From Pseudomonadota bacterium (lineage in GTDB: Bacteria > Pseudomonadota > Gammaproteobacteria > Burkholderiales > Burkholderiaceae_C), in assembly GCA_023422975.1 (NCBI GenBank), contig JAFAGF010000177.1:1-8380 (forward strand): a stretch of DNA of 8,380 bases, given 5' to 3'. Both the position numbers and the translations under genes were made by a program. This document shows positions 1 to 7,470 of the stretch, one piece after another. A model generated the notes under the pieces. It saw nothing but the letters and a program-made list of their open reading frames with translations. It had not been told where the DNA came from and ran no database searches. The first letter of the stretch is position 1. Each line of letters starts with the position of its first letter.

Positions 1-103
1 CACACTCACTTTCAAGTTAACAATCAACAGGCTTTCATTGGTGGTGAGACAGGCTGCGCTATATACCTAAATTTGCGCATCGCATACACACATATCCTGC
101 GGT

Positions 104-121
104 TTTGCATTCATTTGCATT
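104..121 (+). promoter_or_regulatory. Direct repeat, candidate OmpR-family regulator binding site
   Basis: TTTGCATT occurs at 104-111 and again at 114-121, a spacing of exactly 10 bp. Taken as 10-mers, TTTGCATTCA and TTTGCATTGA match at 9 of 10 positions. OmpR/PhoB-family regulators bind head-to-tail repeats about one helical turn apart, and the gene that follows encodes such a regulator. Autoregulation is therefore a reasonable inference, but no binding is shown by the sequence itself. Confidence 0.4.
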
Positions 122-141
122 GACACACACCACCATATGAA
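114..141 (+). promoter_or_regulatory. Possible weak sigma70 promoter for the response regulator gene
   Basis: A -35-like TTTGCA (114-119) and a -10-like TATGAA (136-141) are 16 bp apart, each matching consensus at 4 of 6 bases. The -35 element overlaps the second copy of the 10-bp repeat, which is how activator-dependent promoters of this class are often arranged. A better -35 match, TTGACA at 120-125, has no good -10 at the right distance. Another weak pair is TTGGTG (38-43) and TATATA (60-65). The choice between them is uncertain. Confidence 0.25.
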
Positions 142-162
142 ATTTTTTGTTACAACAGCACC

Positions 163-885
163 ATGCGCATTGCTGTTCTGGACGACGATCCAATTTTCCT
201 GAAGCTGGTGGAAGCCACCATTCACCAAATGGGCCACGCCACCATCTTGTTTGAGACGGGGGAAGAGTTGCTGCGCGCCATGCGGCGCGAGAGCTTTGAC
301 TTGTTGATCGTTGACTGGCTGCTGCCAGGCCTGAGCGGCATTGAAGTCGTGCGTGCCCTGCGCGATGCAGGCGGCAGCAAGCTGCCCATTCTGTTTGCCA
401 GCCAGCGCCACGAAGAGCAAGACATTGTTGCAGCCTTCAATGCCGGCGCCGATGACTTCATGATCAAACCGCTGCGCGTCCAAGAGCTCATGGCACGTGT
501 CAGCGCCTTGATGCGCCGCGCTTATCCCGACGTCACCACCATGCGTTTGGATTTTGAGCCCTACCGCCTCGACCCTGTCGCGCGCACCGTCTATTTGCAG
601 AGTCAGCCGATTGAACTCAAGCACCGTGAATATGAGCTGGCGGAGTTCTTGTTCCAAAACTGTGGCCGTTTGCTGTCTCGCAATCACCTGACCGAAGCCG
701 TATGGGGCAACATCACCCCCACCCCTTCGCGCACCCTCGACACCCACGCCTCCAGACTGCGCACCAAGCTGCAACTGGGGCAATTCCACGGTGATGGACA
801 GATTTACCAGCTCAGCGCCATTTACGGTTTGGGCTACCGGCTGGAAATCCTCTCTGCGCCCGAGAAGATCGCTGAGCCAGTCTGA
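163..885 (+). CDS. OmpR/PhoB-family response regulator transcription factor
   Basis: This 240-residue protein is a two-component DNA-binding response regulator acting in the cytoplasm. The receiver domain (about 1-120) has the acidic pocket D7-D8-D9, phospho-acceptor D51 in IVDWLLPGLSG, Ser80 at the usual Thr/Ser switch position and conserved K102 in FMIKPL. The C-terminal part (about 130-232) is a winged-helix effector. It shows LKHREYELAEFLF, the recognition-helix region SRTLDTHASRLRTKL and the closing wing YGLGYRLE. Length is normal for the family. The ATG is chosen because MRIAVLDDDP is the canonical receiver start; no good Shine-Dalgarno precedes it. The likely phosphodonor is the hybrid kinase encoded 212 bp downstream, although that gap leaves room for separate transcription. 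Target genes cannot be read from the sequence. A 10-bp-period repeat upstream suggests autoregulation. Confidence 0.93.
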   Translation: MRIAVLDDDPIFLKLVEATIHQMGHATILFETGEELLRAMRRESFDLLIVDWLLPGLSGIEVVRALRDAGGSKLPILFASQRHEEQDIVAAFNAGADDFMIKPLRVQELMARVSALMRRAYPDVTTMRLDFEPYRLDPVARTVYLQSQPIELKHREYELAEFLFQNCGRLLSRNHLTEAVWGNITPTPSRTLDTHASRLRTKLQLGQFHGDGQIYQLSAIYGLGYRLEILSAPEKIAEPV

Positions 886-927
886 TGTGCATAGGTGGCG
901 GGGTCAAATACGCCGTCCTATTTTTGC

Positions 928-943
928 GCCTCTAGGCCTCTAG
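928..943 (+). repeat. Perfect tandem 8-bp duplication
   Basis: GCCTCTAG is present twice in direct tandem (928-935 and 936-943) in the gap between the response regulator and kinase genes. It abuts the stem-loop that follows. It may be a small slippage duplication; I see no function. Confidence 0.5.
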
Positions 944-970
944 CGGTGTCGCTGCGTATGCAGCACCGCT
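942..970 (+). other. Stem-loop in the gap between regulator and kinase genes
   Basis: AGCGGTG (942-948) pairs perfectly with CACCGCT (964-970). Inside it CTGC (952-955) pairs with GCAG (960-963) around a GTAT loop, leaving a 3-nt bulge TCG. The 11 paired bases make a strong hairpin 57 nt after the regulator stop codon. No U tract follows, so it is not a classical intrinsic terminator. It could be an mRNA 3'-end stabiliser, a processing site or a Rho-dependent end. The rest of the 212-bp gap holds nothing else I can support, and no clear kinase promoter was found. Confidence 0.45.
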
Positions 971-1097
971 GTCCAGCCTTGGCCTCGGGCTGTCTGGCAA
1001 CATCGCTACCTGGTTTGCACATGGCTGGCTCGGAAGGCCGTATGCTTGCGCCTCTGATTCCTACGACTGACCGTCGCACCGACAGCGATTGCTCCCC

Positions 1098-3905
1098 ATG
1101 AAGCGCCTTTCTCTCAGTTTGACTGCCAAAATTGTGCTGCTGGTAGCTTTGATGGGGATGGCCTCTGCCACGATCACGGTCTACGCCACCTGGCACATGC
1201 AGCGCATTGAGTCGCGCTACCACCAGTTGCTGGCCCAGCAAGATGCCGCCACCCACCGCGTGGCCTTGGTACGCCAGCACCTCACCGATGCATCCGCCTT
1301 GGTACACACGGTGCTGACCGCCAACAACGAGGATCAAATACTCCTGTCTCAAGAGCAGCTTGCGCTGATGCAGCAAGGCTTTGAGGCCAATTTAAAGGAA
1401 ATTTACACCCTGCTGCCACAGCATGGGTTGCAGCTGGATCAGGTGCTCACCCAGTCCCGGCATATTTTTGCCGTAGGCCGCGGCGTCATCACCTCCAGCT
1501 TGCATTGGCAAGCAGACCGCGCACTGATCGTACTAAGCCAAAGCTTTCTCCCAGCGCTGGACAGCCTGCTGAACGAAGTTGATACGCTGCGCACGGAAAG
1601 CCAGTCGTTTTTTCAGGCTGCATCCCACGATGTAGAACACAACACCCAATCCGCCATCCACACCACCACGCTGGCTGGCTGGTTGAGTGTGCTGCTCATT
1701 TCTGCATGCGCAGCGTGGATTGCGCTGCGCCATGTATCACAGCCCATTGGCCGCCTGACAGCCAGCATGCAGCGCATGAGCCGACACGAATACAAGCTGC
1801 ACATTGCCGATCAAGACCGTACCGATGAAATCGGCACCATGGCGCGCACCTTGCAAAGCTTTGCCACCGCGTTGCAAGAAGCACAGCAACTGGAGCACGA
1901 GCTGGCCCTGCACCACCACAACCACCTGCTGATGGAGCACCTGCAGCAGCTCACCAGTGCATTGCCTGGGGCCGTATTCCAGATGAAGCTCATGCCGGGT
2001 ACGCCGCTGCGCCTGCGCTTTGCCAGCCCACAGTGGGCACAGCTCATGGGCATGCCGCCGCAGGCAGATACAGGCATTCACCATGCCGCCGAAGTCATTC
2101 GCCACCACGACCACCAGGCCACACGCATGGCAGAGCAGCACTTTGCAGAAAGTGCGCGCACCTTGGAGCCGGTGGACTTTGATCTCTCGATCGTGATGCT
2201 CGACGGCGTCACCCGTTGCATCAAAACCCGGGCCAACCCGCACCAAGAAAGCGATGGCAGCATCACTTTCAATGGAGTGTGGCTGGATGTCACCAAAGAA
2301 ATGCTGCAATCGCGTGCGCTCGAAAAAGCCAAACGTCATGCGGAGCAAAATGCGGCGGAACGCTCTACTTTGCAAGCCAGCATCAGCCATGAGATCCGCA
2401 CCCCTTTAAATGCGATTTTGGGGCTGACACAGCTGCTGCTCAAAGCCGATCTGCCGCAGGCACAGCGAGAACAGCTCTACAACATCCTGCGGGCGGGACA
2501 GCACTTGCGTGGCATCGTCAATGAGGTCTTGGATTTCTCCAAAATTGACGCAGGTCAGCTGAAGCTGGAGAGCACCGATTTCAGCTTGGAGAACGTGGTG
2601 CTGGATGTCCTGAGCATGTGCCATGAAGAGGCCAGCAAAAAAGGGCTGTCGCTGAACTACAAAATGGCACGCGAGGTCCCCGATCACCTGCGGGGAGACC
2701 CCCACCGTATTGCGCAAATCTTGCTCAACTACATCAACAACGCCATCAAATTCACGACGTCGGGGCACATTCACATCGCTTTGCGGCTGGATGCCAGCAG
2801 CACGCTGCACCGCATCGTGCTGCATGTGAGTGTCAAAGATACCGGTCCCGGCATTCCAGCCGACCATGTTCCTTTGCTGTTTGAAGCTTTCCAACAAGCC
2901 GATAACTCCATCACGCGCCGCTTTGGCGGCACGGGCTTGGGTTTGACCATTTCCCGCGCCTTGGCGCAGCTGATGGGCGGATCTGCAGGGGTGCACAGCA
3001 CTTTGGGCCAGGGCAGCACCTTCTGGTTCACGGCCGTCTTGGAGCCGGCGCGCTCCGCCATCCACCCTAGCACCACGCCCGCATTGCAGCAGCAATCGCA
3101 CACACCTGCCAACACCTGGCACGGTTTGCGCATTCTGGTGGTGGATGACAACCCGCTCAACCGCGCAGTGGCCGAGGGCATGCTGCATGTGCTGGGCCTG
3201 CACACCGAAATCGCTGAAGATGGCGTGCAGGCACTGGCACAACTACAGGATGTGGGGCCCGACTACTACGCTTGTGTTCTGATGGACATTCAAATGCCCC
3301 ACATGGATGGACTCAGTGCCACCCAGGCGCTGCGCCAGCTCCCCGGTTTTGCGCACCTGCCCGTCATTGCGATGACAGCCCACACAGCCGTCCAAGATGT
3401 AGAACGCGCCCACGCAGCGGGCATGAATGCCCATTTGAGTAAACCGCTGCTGGAATCCGCGCTGCACCATGTGCTGCAAGAGTGGCTGGGCAACGCCGGA
3501 CCAACCTCTGTCACACCTGCACAACCCCACGCAAAGGCCACACCCTCGCCACCCGTTTTTGACCCCAGTGCCATCGATGCATTGGCACAGCTGTTTGATA
3601 GCGCCAAACTGCAGCAATTGGTCACGCAGTTCACGCACGACAGCCTGCAGCGCGCACGCCAGCTACCAGTGCTGGCACAGCAGCATGACTGGCAATCCAT
3701 GCGCGCAGAAGCTCACAAACTGACAGGCACCGCAGCTACATTCGGCCTGATACGCTTAGGACACTTTTCGTCAGAATTATCAACGGCGCTCAAAGCGTCC
3801 GACTCGGAGCGCGCCATTGATTTGGCACAGCAAGTTGCGCAATCTGCACAGGATGGAGTGATCGAACTCCAGGCCTACTGCCCAACCACTTCACCGCAAA
3901 CTTAA
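1098..3905 (+). CDS. Hybrid sensor histidine kinase with C-terminal REC and HPt domains
   Basis: This 935-residue inner-membrane hybrid kinase would autophosphorylate and pass phosphate His-Asp-His within one chain. Order: TM1 (about 12-32), a helical periplasmic sensor (about 33-190), TM2 (192-211), HAMP (about 212-264), a His-rich linker, a PAS-like domain (about 285-405), then HisKA with H431 in SISHEIRTPLNAIL. HATPase_c follows with N box N544/N548, G1 D581-TGPGI, an F box LFEAF and G2 from G610 (GGTGLGL). The receiver has D683/D684, phospho-acceptor D730 and K782. The HPt domain has H873 in EAHKLTGTAATFGL. All catalytic residues are present. The start is ATG 1098; an in-frame TTG at 1089 would add three residues, and neither start has a clear Shine-Dalgarno. 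The helical sensor gives no ligand clue. The final Asp acceptor is probably in the REC-GGDEF protein encoded 5 nt downstream, the upstream OmpR-type regulator, or both. Confidence 0.93.
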   Translation: MKRLSLSLTAKIVLLVALMGMASATITVYATWHMQRIESRYHQLLAQQDAATHRVALVRQHLTDASALVHTVLTANNEDQILLSQEQLALMQQGFEANLKEIYTLLPQHGLQLDQVLTQSRHIFAVGRGVITSSLHWQADRALIVLSQSFLPALDSLLNEVDTLRTESQSFFQAASHDVEHNTQSAIHTTTLAGWLSVLLISACAAWIALRHVSQPIGRLTASMQRMSRHEYKLHIADQDRTDEIGTMARTLQSFATALQEAQQLEHELALHHHNHLLMEHLQQLTSALPGAVFQMKLMPGTPLRLRFASPQWAQLMGMPPQADTGIHHAAEVIRHHDHQATRMAEQHFAESARTLEPVDFDLSIVMLDGVTRCIKTRANPHQESDGSITFNGVWLDVTKEMLQSRALEKAKRHAEQNAAERSTLQASISHEIRTPLNAILGLTQLLLKADLPQAQREQLYNILRAGQHLRGIVNEVLDFSKIDAGQLKLESTDFSLENVVLDVLSMCHEEASKKGLSLNYKMAREVPDHLRGDPHRIAQILLNYINNAIKFTTSGHIHIALRLDASSTLHRIVLHVSVKDTGPGIPADHVPLLFEAFQQADNSITRRFGGTGLGLTISRALAQLMGGSAGVHSTLGQGSTFWFTAVLEPARSAIHPSTTPALQQQSHTPANTWHGLRILVVDDNPLNRAVAEGMLHVLGLHTEIAEDGVQALAQLQDVGPDYYACVLMDIQMPHMDGLSATQALRQLPGFAHLPVIAMTAHTAVQDVERAHAAGMNAHLSKPLLESALHHVLQEWLGNAGPTSVTPAQPHAKATPSPPVFDPSAIDALAQLFDSAKLQQLVTQFTHDSLQRARQLPVLAQQHDWQSMRAEAHKLTGTAATFGLIRLGHFSSELSTALKASDSERAIDLAQQVAQSAQDGVIELQAYCPTTSPQT

Positions 3906-3910
3906 GCACC

Positions 3911-4858
3911 ATGCCCTACGCAAGTTTGTTGCCCATACACCCACAGCTGCTGTCTGCGACGCAGGCACAGAAAGTGTTGGTGATTGATGATGTGGAAATC
4001 AACGCCACGCTGATTGCCAGCGTCGTTGGCACGCTGTGCGATGTGCAAACCGCGACATCCAGCAAGCAGGGTCTGGAAATGGCATTGCAATACCACCCCG
4101 ATTTGATTTTGCTGGACGTACTCATGCCCGAGATGGATGGTTTTGAGGTGTTCCGACGCCTCAAAAATGAACCACGCACTGCACACATTCCGGTGATCTT
4201 CCTCACCGGCATTTCTGATGCCAGCGCCGAAGAAGTCGGCCTGAACATGGGCGCGGCCGACTTTATCGCCAAGCCTTTTCGCACGGCGGTGCTGCTGGCG
4301 CGCGTGCGCAACCATTTGGAACTGGCCCACCAACGCAACCTGCTGGAGAGGCTGTCACACTCTGACGGCCTGACAGGCATCGCTAACCGCCGCTACTTCA
4401 ACACCATGCTCACCCGGGAGTTCAGCCGCATGCAGCGCCAAAACCAGCCCTTGGCGTTGGTGATGCTGGATGTCGACGACTTCAAGGCGTTTAACGACCA
4501 CTACGGCCACGTACATGGAGATGAGTGCCTTCAGCAAGTGGCGCACGCGATTGCACAGTGCCTCAACCGTCCTGGCGATATGGTGGCGCGCTATGGCGGC
4601 GAGGAGTTTGTTTGCCTGCTTCCTGACACCACCTTAGAGGGCGCTCTGAAGCTGGCTCACGACATTCAGGCCGCGATTGCGGCACTGCGCCTGCACCATG
4701 TACAGGCCCAAGCGGCAGAGTTCGTGACAGTCAGCATCGGCGTAGCTGCAGAGCTCCCCAAACGTCTGCCGCATAGCCAGCAGCTGCTTTCGATTGCGGA
4801 TGCGCGCCTGTACCGTGCCAAGCGCGGTGGCCGCAACCGCATCGTGAGCAGCGATTAG
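3911..4858 (+). CDS. Diguanylate cyclase response regulator (REC-GGDEF)
   Basis: This 315-residue cytoplasmic protein would make c-di-GMP from two GTP when its receiver is phosphorylated. The receiver (about 20-140) has the acidic pair in VLVIDDVEIN, phospho-acceptor D69 in LLDVLMPEMDG and the conserved Lys in IAKPF. The GGDEF domain (about 152-312) begins with DGLTGIANRRYF, has the metal-binding LDVDDFKAFNDHYGH and an active-site GGEEF at 229-233. An intact inhibitory I-site RPGD (220-223) sits exactly five residues before it. The enzyme is therefore expected to be active and feedback-inhibited. The REC-GGDEF layout resembles WspR. The gene starts 5 nt after the kinase stop codon, which implies one operon and probably translational coupling. 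It is the natural output partner for the kinase HPt domain. No EAL or HD-GYP phosphodiesterase is in the window. Confidence 0.93.
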   Translation: MPYASLLPIHPQLLSATQAQKVLVIDDVEINATLIASVVGTLCDVQTATSSKQGLEMALQYHPDLILLDVLMPEMDGFEVFRRLKNEPRTAHIPVIFLTGISDASAEEVGLNMGAADFIAKPFRTAVLLARVRNHLELAHQRNLLERLSHSDGLTGIANRRYFNTMLTREFSRMQRQNQPLALVMLDVDDFKAFNDHYGHVHGDECLQQVAHAIAQCLNRPGDMVARYGGEEFVCLLPDTTLEGALKLAHDIQAAIAALRLHHVQAQAAEFVTVSIGVAAELPKRLPHSQQLLSIADARLYRAKRGGRNRIVSSD

Positions 4859-5286
4859 CAATTGCCGCGCACGCGGCACTCCGGCACCACGTTCCCGTGC
4901 GCATCGCGCCACTGCACAGCACCTGCGCCTGATGTTGCGGGAACAGGTGCAGCGGACGCTGCCTCAGGCTCTGCCTTGGATGCAGGACGGCCAGCCTTGG
5001 GGTCGTGCAAGACCGTGGAAGTCCCTACGCCAGCCCCTACGCTCGCGCTCCCCACGGGCACCGATGCACCCACGCCAGCACTGCCAGTCACTTGTCCGCG
5101 CTGGTTCACACCAACACCTACACCCACCGGCCCCACGCCCGTGCCTACGCCTGCAGAGAGACCGCCGGTTCCCAGCCCTACGCCAAGGCGAAATGGCCCG
5201 ACGGGCACACCGACTCCCACTCCTGCCGAGGTCGAGCACCCGGCCAGCAGGGACAGTAGCGCTACAGAGATCCAGAGTTTGTTCAT
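4855..5286 (-). CDS. Gly/Val-rich putative outer-membrane lipoprotein
   Basis: I do not recognise a named family for this 143-residue protein. The N-terminus MNKLWISVALLSLLAGCSTS is a clear lipoprotein signal: Lys3, a hydrophobic core and lipobox LLAG|C with Cys17 as the lipidated residue. Ser follows Cys, so by the Lol sorting rule an outer-membrane location is expected. Residues about 21-92 are dominated by alternating Gly-Val stretches (GVGVGVPVG, GVGTGVGPVGVGVGV, GVGASVPVG). An Ala/Pro/Glu-rich linker follows, then a distinctive tail, QWRDAHGNVVPECRVRGNC, with two Cys that could form a disulphide. The start is ATG at 5286; a longer reading from a TTG at 5355 would place 23 Arg-rich residues before the signal and is rejected. 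The stop codon overlaps that of the convergent cyclase gene. Function is unknown; a structural cell-envelope role is only a guess. Confidence 0.75.
   Translation of the reverse strand: MNKLWISVALLSLLAGCSTSAGVGVGVPVGPFRLGVGLGTGGLSAGVGTGVGPVGVGVGVNQRGQVTGSAGVGASVPVGSASVGAGVGTSTVLHDPKAGRPASKAEPEAASAAPVPATSGAGAVQWRDAHGNVVPECRVRGNC
4863..4878. other. Perfect inverted repeat just past the cyclase stop
   Basis: TGCCGCG (4863-4869) and CGCGGCA (4872-4878) form a perfect 7-bp GC-rich inverted repeat; as RNA, a 6-bp stem with a 4-nt loop is more realistic. It begins 5 nt after the cyclase stop codon and lies inside the last codons of the convergent lipoprotein gene. No U tract follows on either strand, so it is not a standard intrinsic terminator. 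It may still mark or protect the 3' end of the cyclase transcript. It could equally be a by-product of Arg/Gly/Cys codons. Confidence 0.3.
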
Positions 5287-5340
5287 CAGTGCATTGTGCG
5301 CAAATCTGCGACAACGCACACGCCCACAAAGCTTTCCAGC

Positions 5341-5356
5341 ATTGCCACGTGGCAAT
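5341..5356. promoter_or_regulatory. Perfect 16-bp palindrome upstream of the lipoprotein gene, candidate operator
   Basis: ATTGCCAC followed at once by GTGGCAAT is a perfect inverted repeat with a CACGTG core. It ends 55 bp upstream of the lipoprotein ATG and lies past the htpG terminator, where a promoter for the lipoprotein gene must be. Its length and symmetry suit a dimeric helix-turn-helix regulator. As RNA it has no loop, which favours a DNA role. The regulator is not identifiable, and I found no convincing -35/-10 pair around the site. Confidence 0.4.
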
Positions 5357-5411
5357 TTAAACCATAGCTACCAACGCTACCCCGCAAGCACTAGCAACCT
5401 ATAACACCCAC

Positions 5412-5443
5412 AAAAAAGCCCCGACAGCTTGCGCCACCGAGGC
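5412..5443 (-). terminator. Intrinsic terminator of htpG
   Basis: Read on the - strand, GCCTCGGTGGC (5443-5433) pairs along all 11 positions with GCTGTCGGGGC (5428-5418), four of the pairs being G-U. The loop is GCAA, a GNRA tetraloop, and six T follow (5417-5412). It lies 44 nt after the htpG stop codon and separates htpG from the lipoprotein gene on the same strand. That gene therefore needs its own promoter. Confidence 0.85.
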
Positions 5444-5486
5444 CATGGGGATGAATGTAAAAATCTCTTAGAACGTGCTCACGCTC

Positions 5487-7427
5487 TTACACCAGCAGTG
5501 CGTTCACACGCTTGACGTAAGCAGCAGGGTCTTCAGGGATGCCACCTTCGGCCAGCAAGGCTTGGTCAAACAGGATGTGTGCCAGATCGTGGAAGTGCAC
5601 GCTGCCGTCCAGCTTCTTGACCAGTGCGTGCTCGGGGTTCACTTCCAGCACAGGCTTGGAGGCTGGTACGTCTTGGCCGGCTTGCTTGAGCATGCGTGCC
5701 AGTTGCTGGCTCATGCCGTCATCGGTCACCACCAGACAGGCGGGGGAGTCGACCAAACGGGTCGTCACACGCACGTCTTCGGCCTTGTCTTTCAGTGCTT
5801 CTTTCAGCTTGGCCAGCATGGGCTTGAAGGCTTCTGCCGCTGCTTCTGCGGCCTTTTTCTCGTCTTCGTCTTGCAGCTTGCCCAAATCCACCGCGCCTTT
5901 GGCCACGGATTGCAGCGCCACACCGTCAAAGTGGGTCAGGTAGTTCAGCGCCCACTCGTCCACGCGGTCAGTCATCAAGAGCACTTCAATGCCCTTTTTC
6001 TTGAACACTTCCAGCTGCGGGCTGTTCTTGGCGGCGGCCAGCGTATCAGCGGTGATGTAGTAGATGGCTTCTTGGCCTTCCTTCATGCGCGCCTTGTAAT
6101 CGGCCAGCGACACCATGTCGTCACCCGCCGTCGATGCAAAGCGCAGCAGTTTGGAGATGCGTTCCTTGTTGCCAAAGTCTTCACCCAGGCCTTCCTTCAG
6201 TACGGCACCAAACTCGGCGTAGAACTGGCTGTACTTGCCTTCCTTGGCCTTGTCGTCAGCATCCACCACGTCGGTCACGCCATCGGCACCTTCGGTGGCG
6301 TGCTTGTCGTGCTTGGCCAAGTCTTCCAGCATGGAGAGCACGCGCTTGACGGAGCCATCGCGGATCAGCTTCACGTCACGGCTTTCCTGCAGCAGCTCAC
6401 GGCTCACGTTCAAAGGCAGATCGGCAGAATCAATCACACCCTTCACAAAGCGCAGGTAGCCAGGCAGCAGGGCTTCGGCGTCATCCATGATGAACACGCG
6501 CTTCACGTACAGCTTCACACCGGCTTTTTTCTCGCGGTGGTACAGGTCAAACGGCGCCTTGCCAGGGATGTACAGCAACTGCGTGTACTCGGTATTGCCT
6601 TCTACGCGGTTGTGGCTCCAGGTCAACGGGTCTTCGTAGTCGTTGCTGATGGCCTTGTAGAAGTCTTTGTACTCCTGCTCGGTGATGTCTTTCTTGGGGC
6701 GTGTCCACAAGGCACTGGCCTTGTTCACAGCTTCCCACTCACCGGTTTTCACCATAGCGCCGGGCTGATCGTTCTCACCCTCTTTCCACTCTTCCTTCTC
6801 CATCAAGATGGGCAGACTGATGTGGTCGGAGTACTTGGTGATCAGTTGCTTGAGCTTGTAGCCGTTCAAGAACTCTTCGGCTTCCTCTCGCAGGTGCAAG
6901 GTGATGCTGGTGCCGCGCTCGGCACGCTCAATCTGCTCTACCTCGAACTCGCCTGTGCCACCGCTCACCCAGCGCACGCCTTCGCTGGCAGGCAAACCGG
7001 CACGGCGCGATTCGACGGTGATCTTGTCAGCCACGATGTAGCCCGAGTAAAAGCCCACGCCAAACTGACCGATCAGTTGGGCATCGCTCTTTTGGTCACC
7101 ACTGAGCTTGTCCATGAACGCCTTGGTGCCACTCTTGGCAATCGTGCCCAGATGGTCAATGGCTTCTTGCATGCTCATGCCAATACCGGTGTCGGCAATG
7201 GTGATGGTTTTGGCGTCTGCATCAAACGCCACGCGCACTTCCAGGTTGGGCTGCTCACCGTACAGGCTGCTGTCGTTCAACGCTTCAAAGCGCAGCTTGT
7301 CGCAGGCATCCGACGCGTTGGAGACCAGCTCGCGCACAAAAATCTCAGGGTTGGAATACAGCGAATGCGTGACCAGATGCAGCAGTTGGGCTACTTCAGC
7401 TTGAAAAGAATGGGTTTGCTTACTCAT
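5487..7427 (-). CDS. htpG: Molecular chaperone HtpG (bacterial Hsp90)
   Basis: HtpG is the cytosolic, dimeric, ATP-dependent Hsp90 chaperone that remodels client proteins, often together with DnaK. This copy is 646 residues, slightly longer than the 624 of E. coli, and appears complete. The N-terminal GHKL ATPase domain (about 1-230) has E33, N37 and D40 in [18 protein letters not shown]. It also has D79 in DTGIGM, the lid glycines GQFGVGF at 120-126 and GTSITLHL. The middle domain carries [20 protein letters not shown], the conserved [10 protein letters not shown] with the ATP-contacting Arg, and [16 protein letters not shown]. The C-terminal dimerisation domain ends in [12 protein letters not shown]. 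The gene appears monocistronic, with a sigma32-like promoter upstream and a strong terminator downstream. Its Shine-Dalgarno (AAGA, 9 nt before the ATG) is weak. Confidence 0.98.
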   Translation of the reverse strand: MSKQTHSFQAEVAQLLHLVTHSLYSNPEIFVRELVSNASDACDKLRFEALNDSSLYGEQPNLEVRVAFDADAKTITIADTGIGMSMQEAIDHLGTIAKSGTKAFMDKLSGDQKSDAQLIGQFGVGFYSGYIVADKITVESRRAGLPASEGVRWVSGGTGEFEVEQIERAERGTSITLHLREEAEEFLNGYKLKQLITKYSDHISLPILMEKEEWKEGENDQPGAMVKTGEWEAVNKASALWTRPKKDITEQEYKDFYKAISNDYEDPLTWSHNRVEGNTEYTQLLYIPGKAPFDLYHREKKAGVKLYVKRVFIMDDAEALLPGYLRFVKGVIDSADLPLNVSRELLQESRDVKLIRDGSVKRVLSMLEDLAKHDKHATEGADGVTDVVDADDKAKEGKYSQFYAEFGAVLKEGLGEDFGNKERISKLLRFASTAGDDMVSLADYKARMKEGQEAIYYITADTLAAAKNSPQLEVFKKKGIEVLLMTDRVDEWALNYLTHFDGVALQSVAKGAVDLGKLQDEDEKKAAEAAAEAFKPMLAKLKEALKDKAEDVRVTTRLVDSPACLVVTDDGMSQQLARMLKQAGQDVPASKPVLEVNPEHALVKKLDGSVHFHDLAHILFDQALLAEGGIPEDPAAYVKRVNALLV

Positions 7428-7470
7428 TGTTTTATCTTGGACAGTCTGACGGAAACATTAATTATGCAGA

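Noticed and set aside
120..125. A consensus -35 hexamer TTGACA ahead of the response regulator gene.
   Set aside because: At 16-18 bp spacing only a run of T is found, not a usable -10, so it was not called as a promoter.
67..789. A 240-codon open frame on the - strand antisense to the response regulator gene.
   Set aside because: It mirrors the regulator's codon bias and shows no domain; the regulator on the + strand has all its family residues.
895..1101. A 68-codon + strand frame in the gap between the regulator and the kinase.
   Set aside because: No ribosome binding site, low-complexity composition without a motif, and it contains the stem-loop and tandem repeat; probably chance.
5287..5355. 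A 23-residue N-terminal extension of the lipoprotein from a TTG start.
   Set aside because: It would put an Arg-rich stretch before the signal peptide; the ATG at 5286 begins a normal lipoprotein signal.
4862..5404. A Pro/Thr-rich + strand frame opposite the lipoprotein gene.
   Set aside because: The Pro-Thr repeats are the antisense reading of Gly-Val codons. The - strand frame has a clean lipoprotein signal.
7432..7458. An 8-codon upstream frame (MFPSDCPR) in the htpG leader.
   Set aside because: Too short, without a Shine-Dalgarno, and consistent with chance; no sign of an attenuation peptide.
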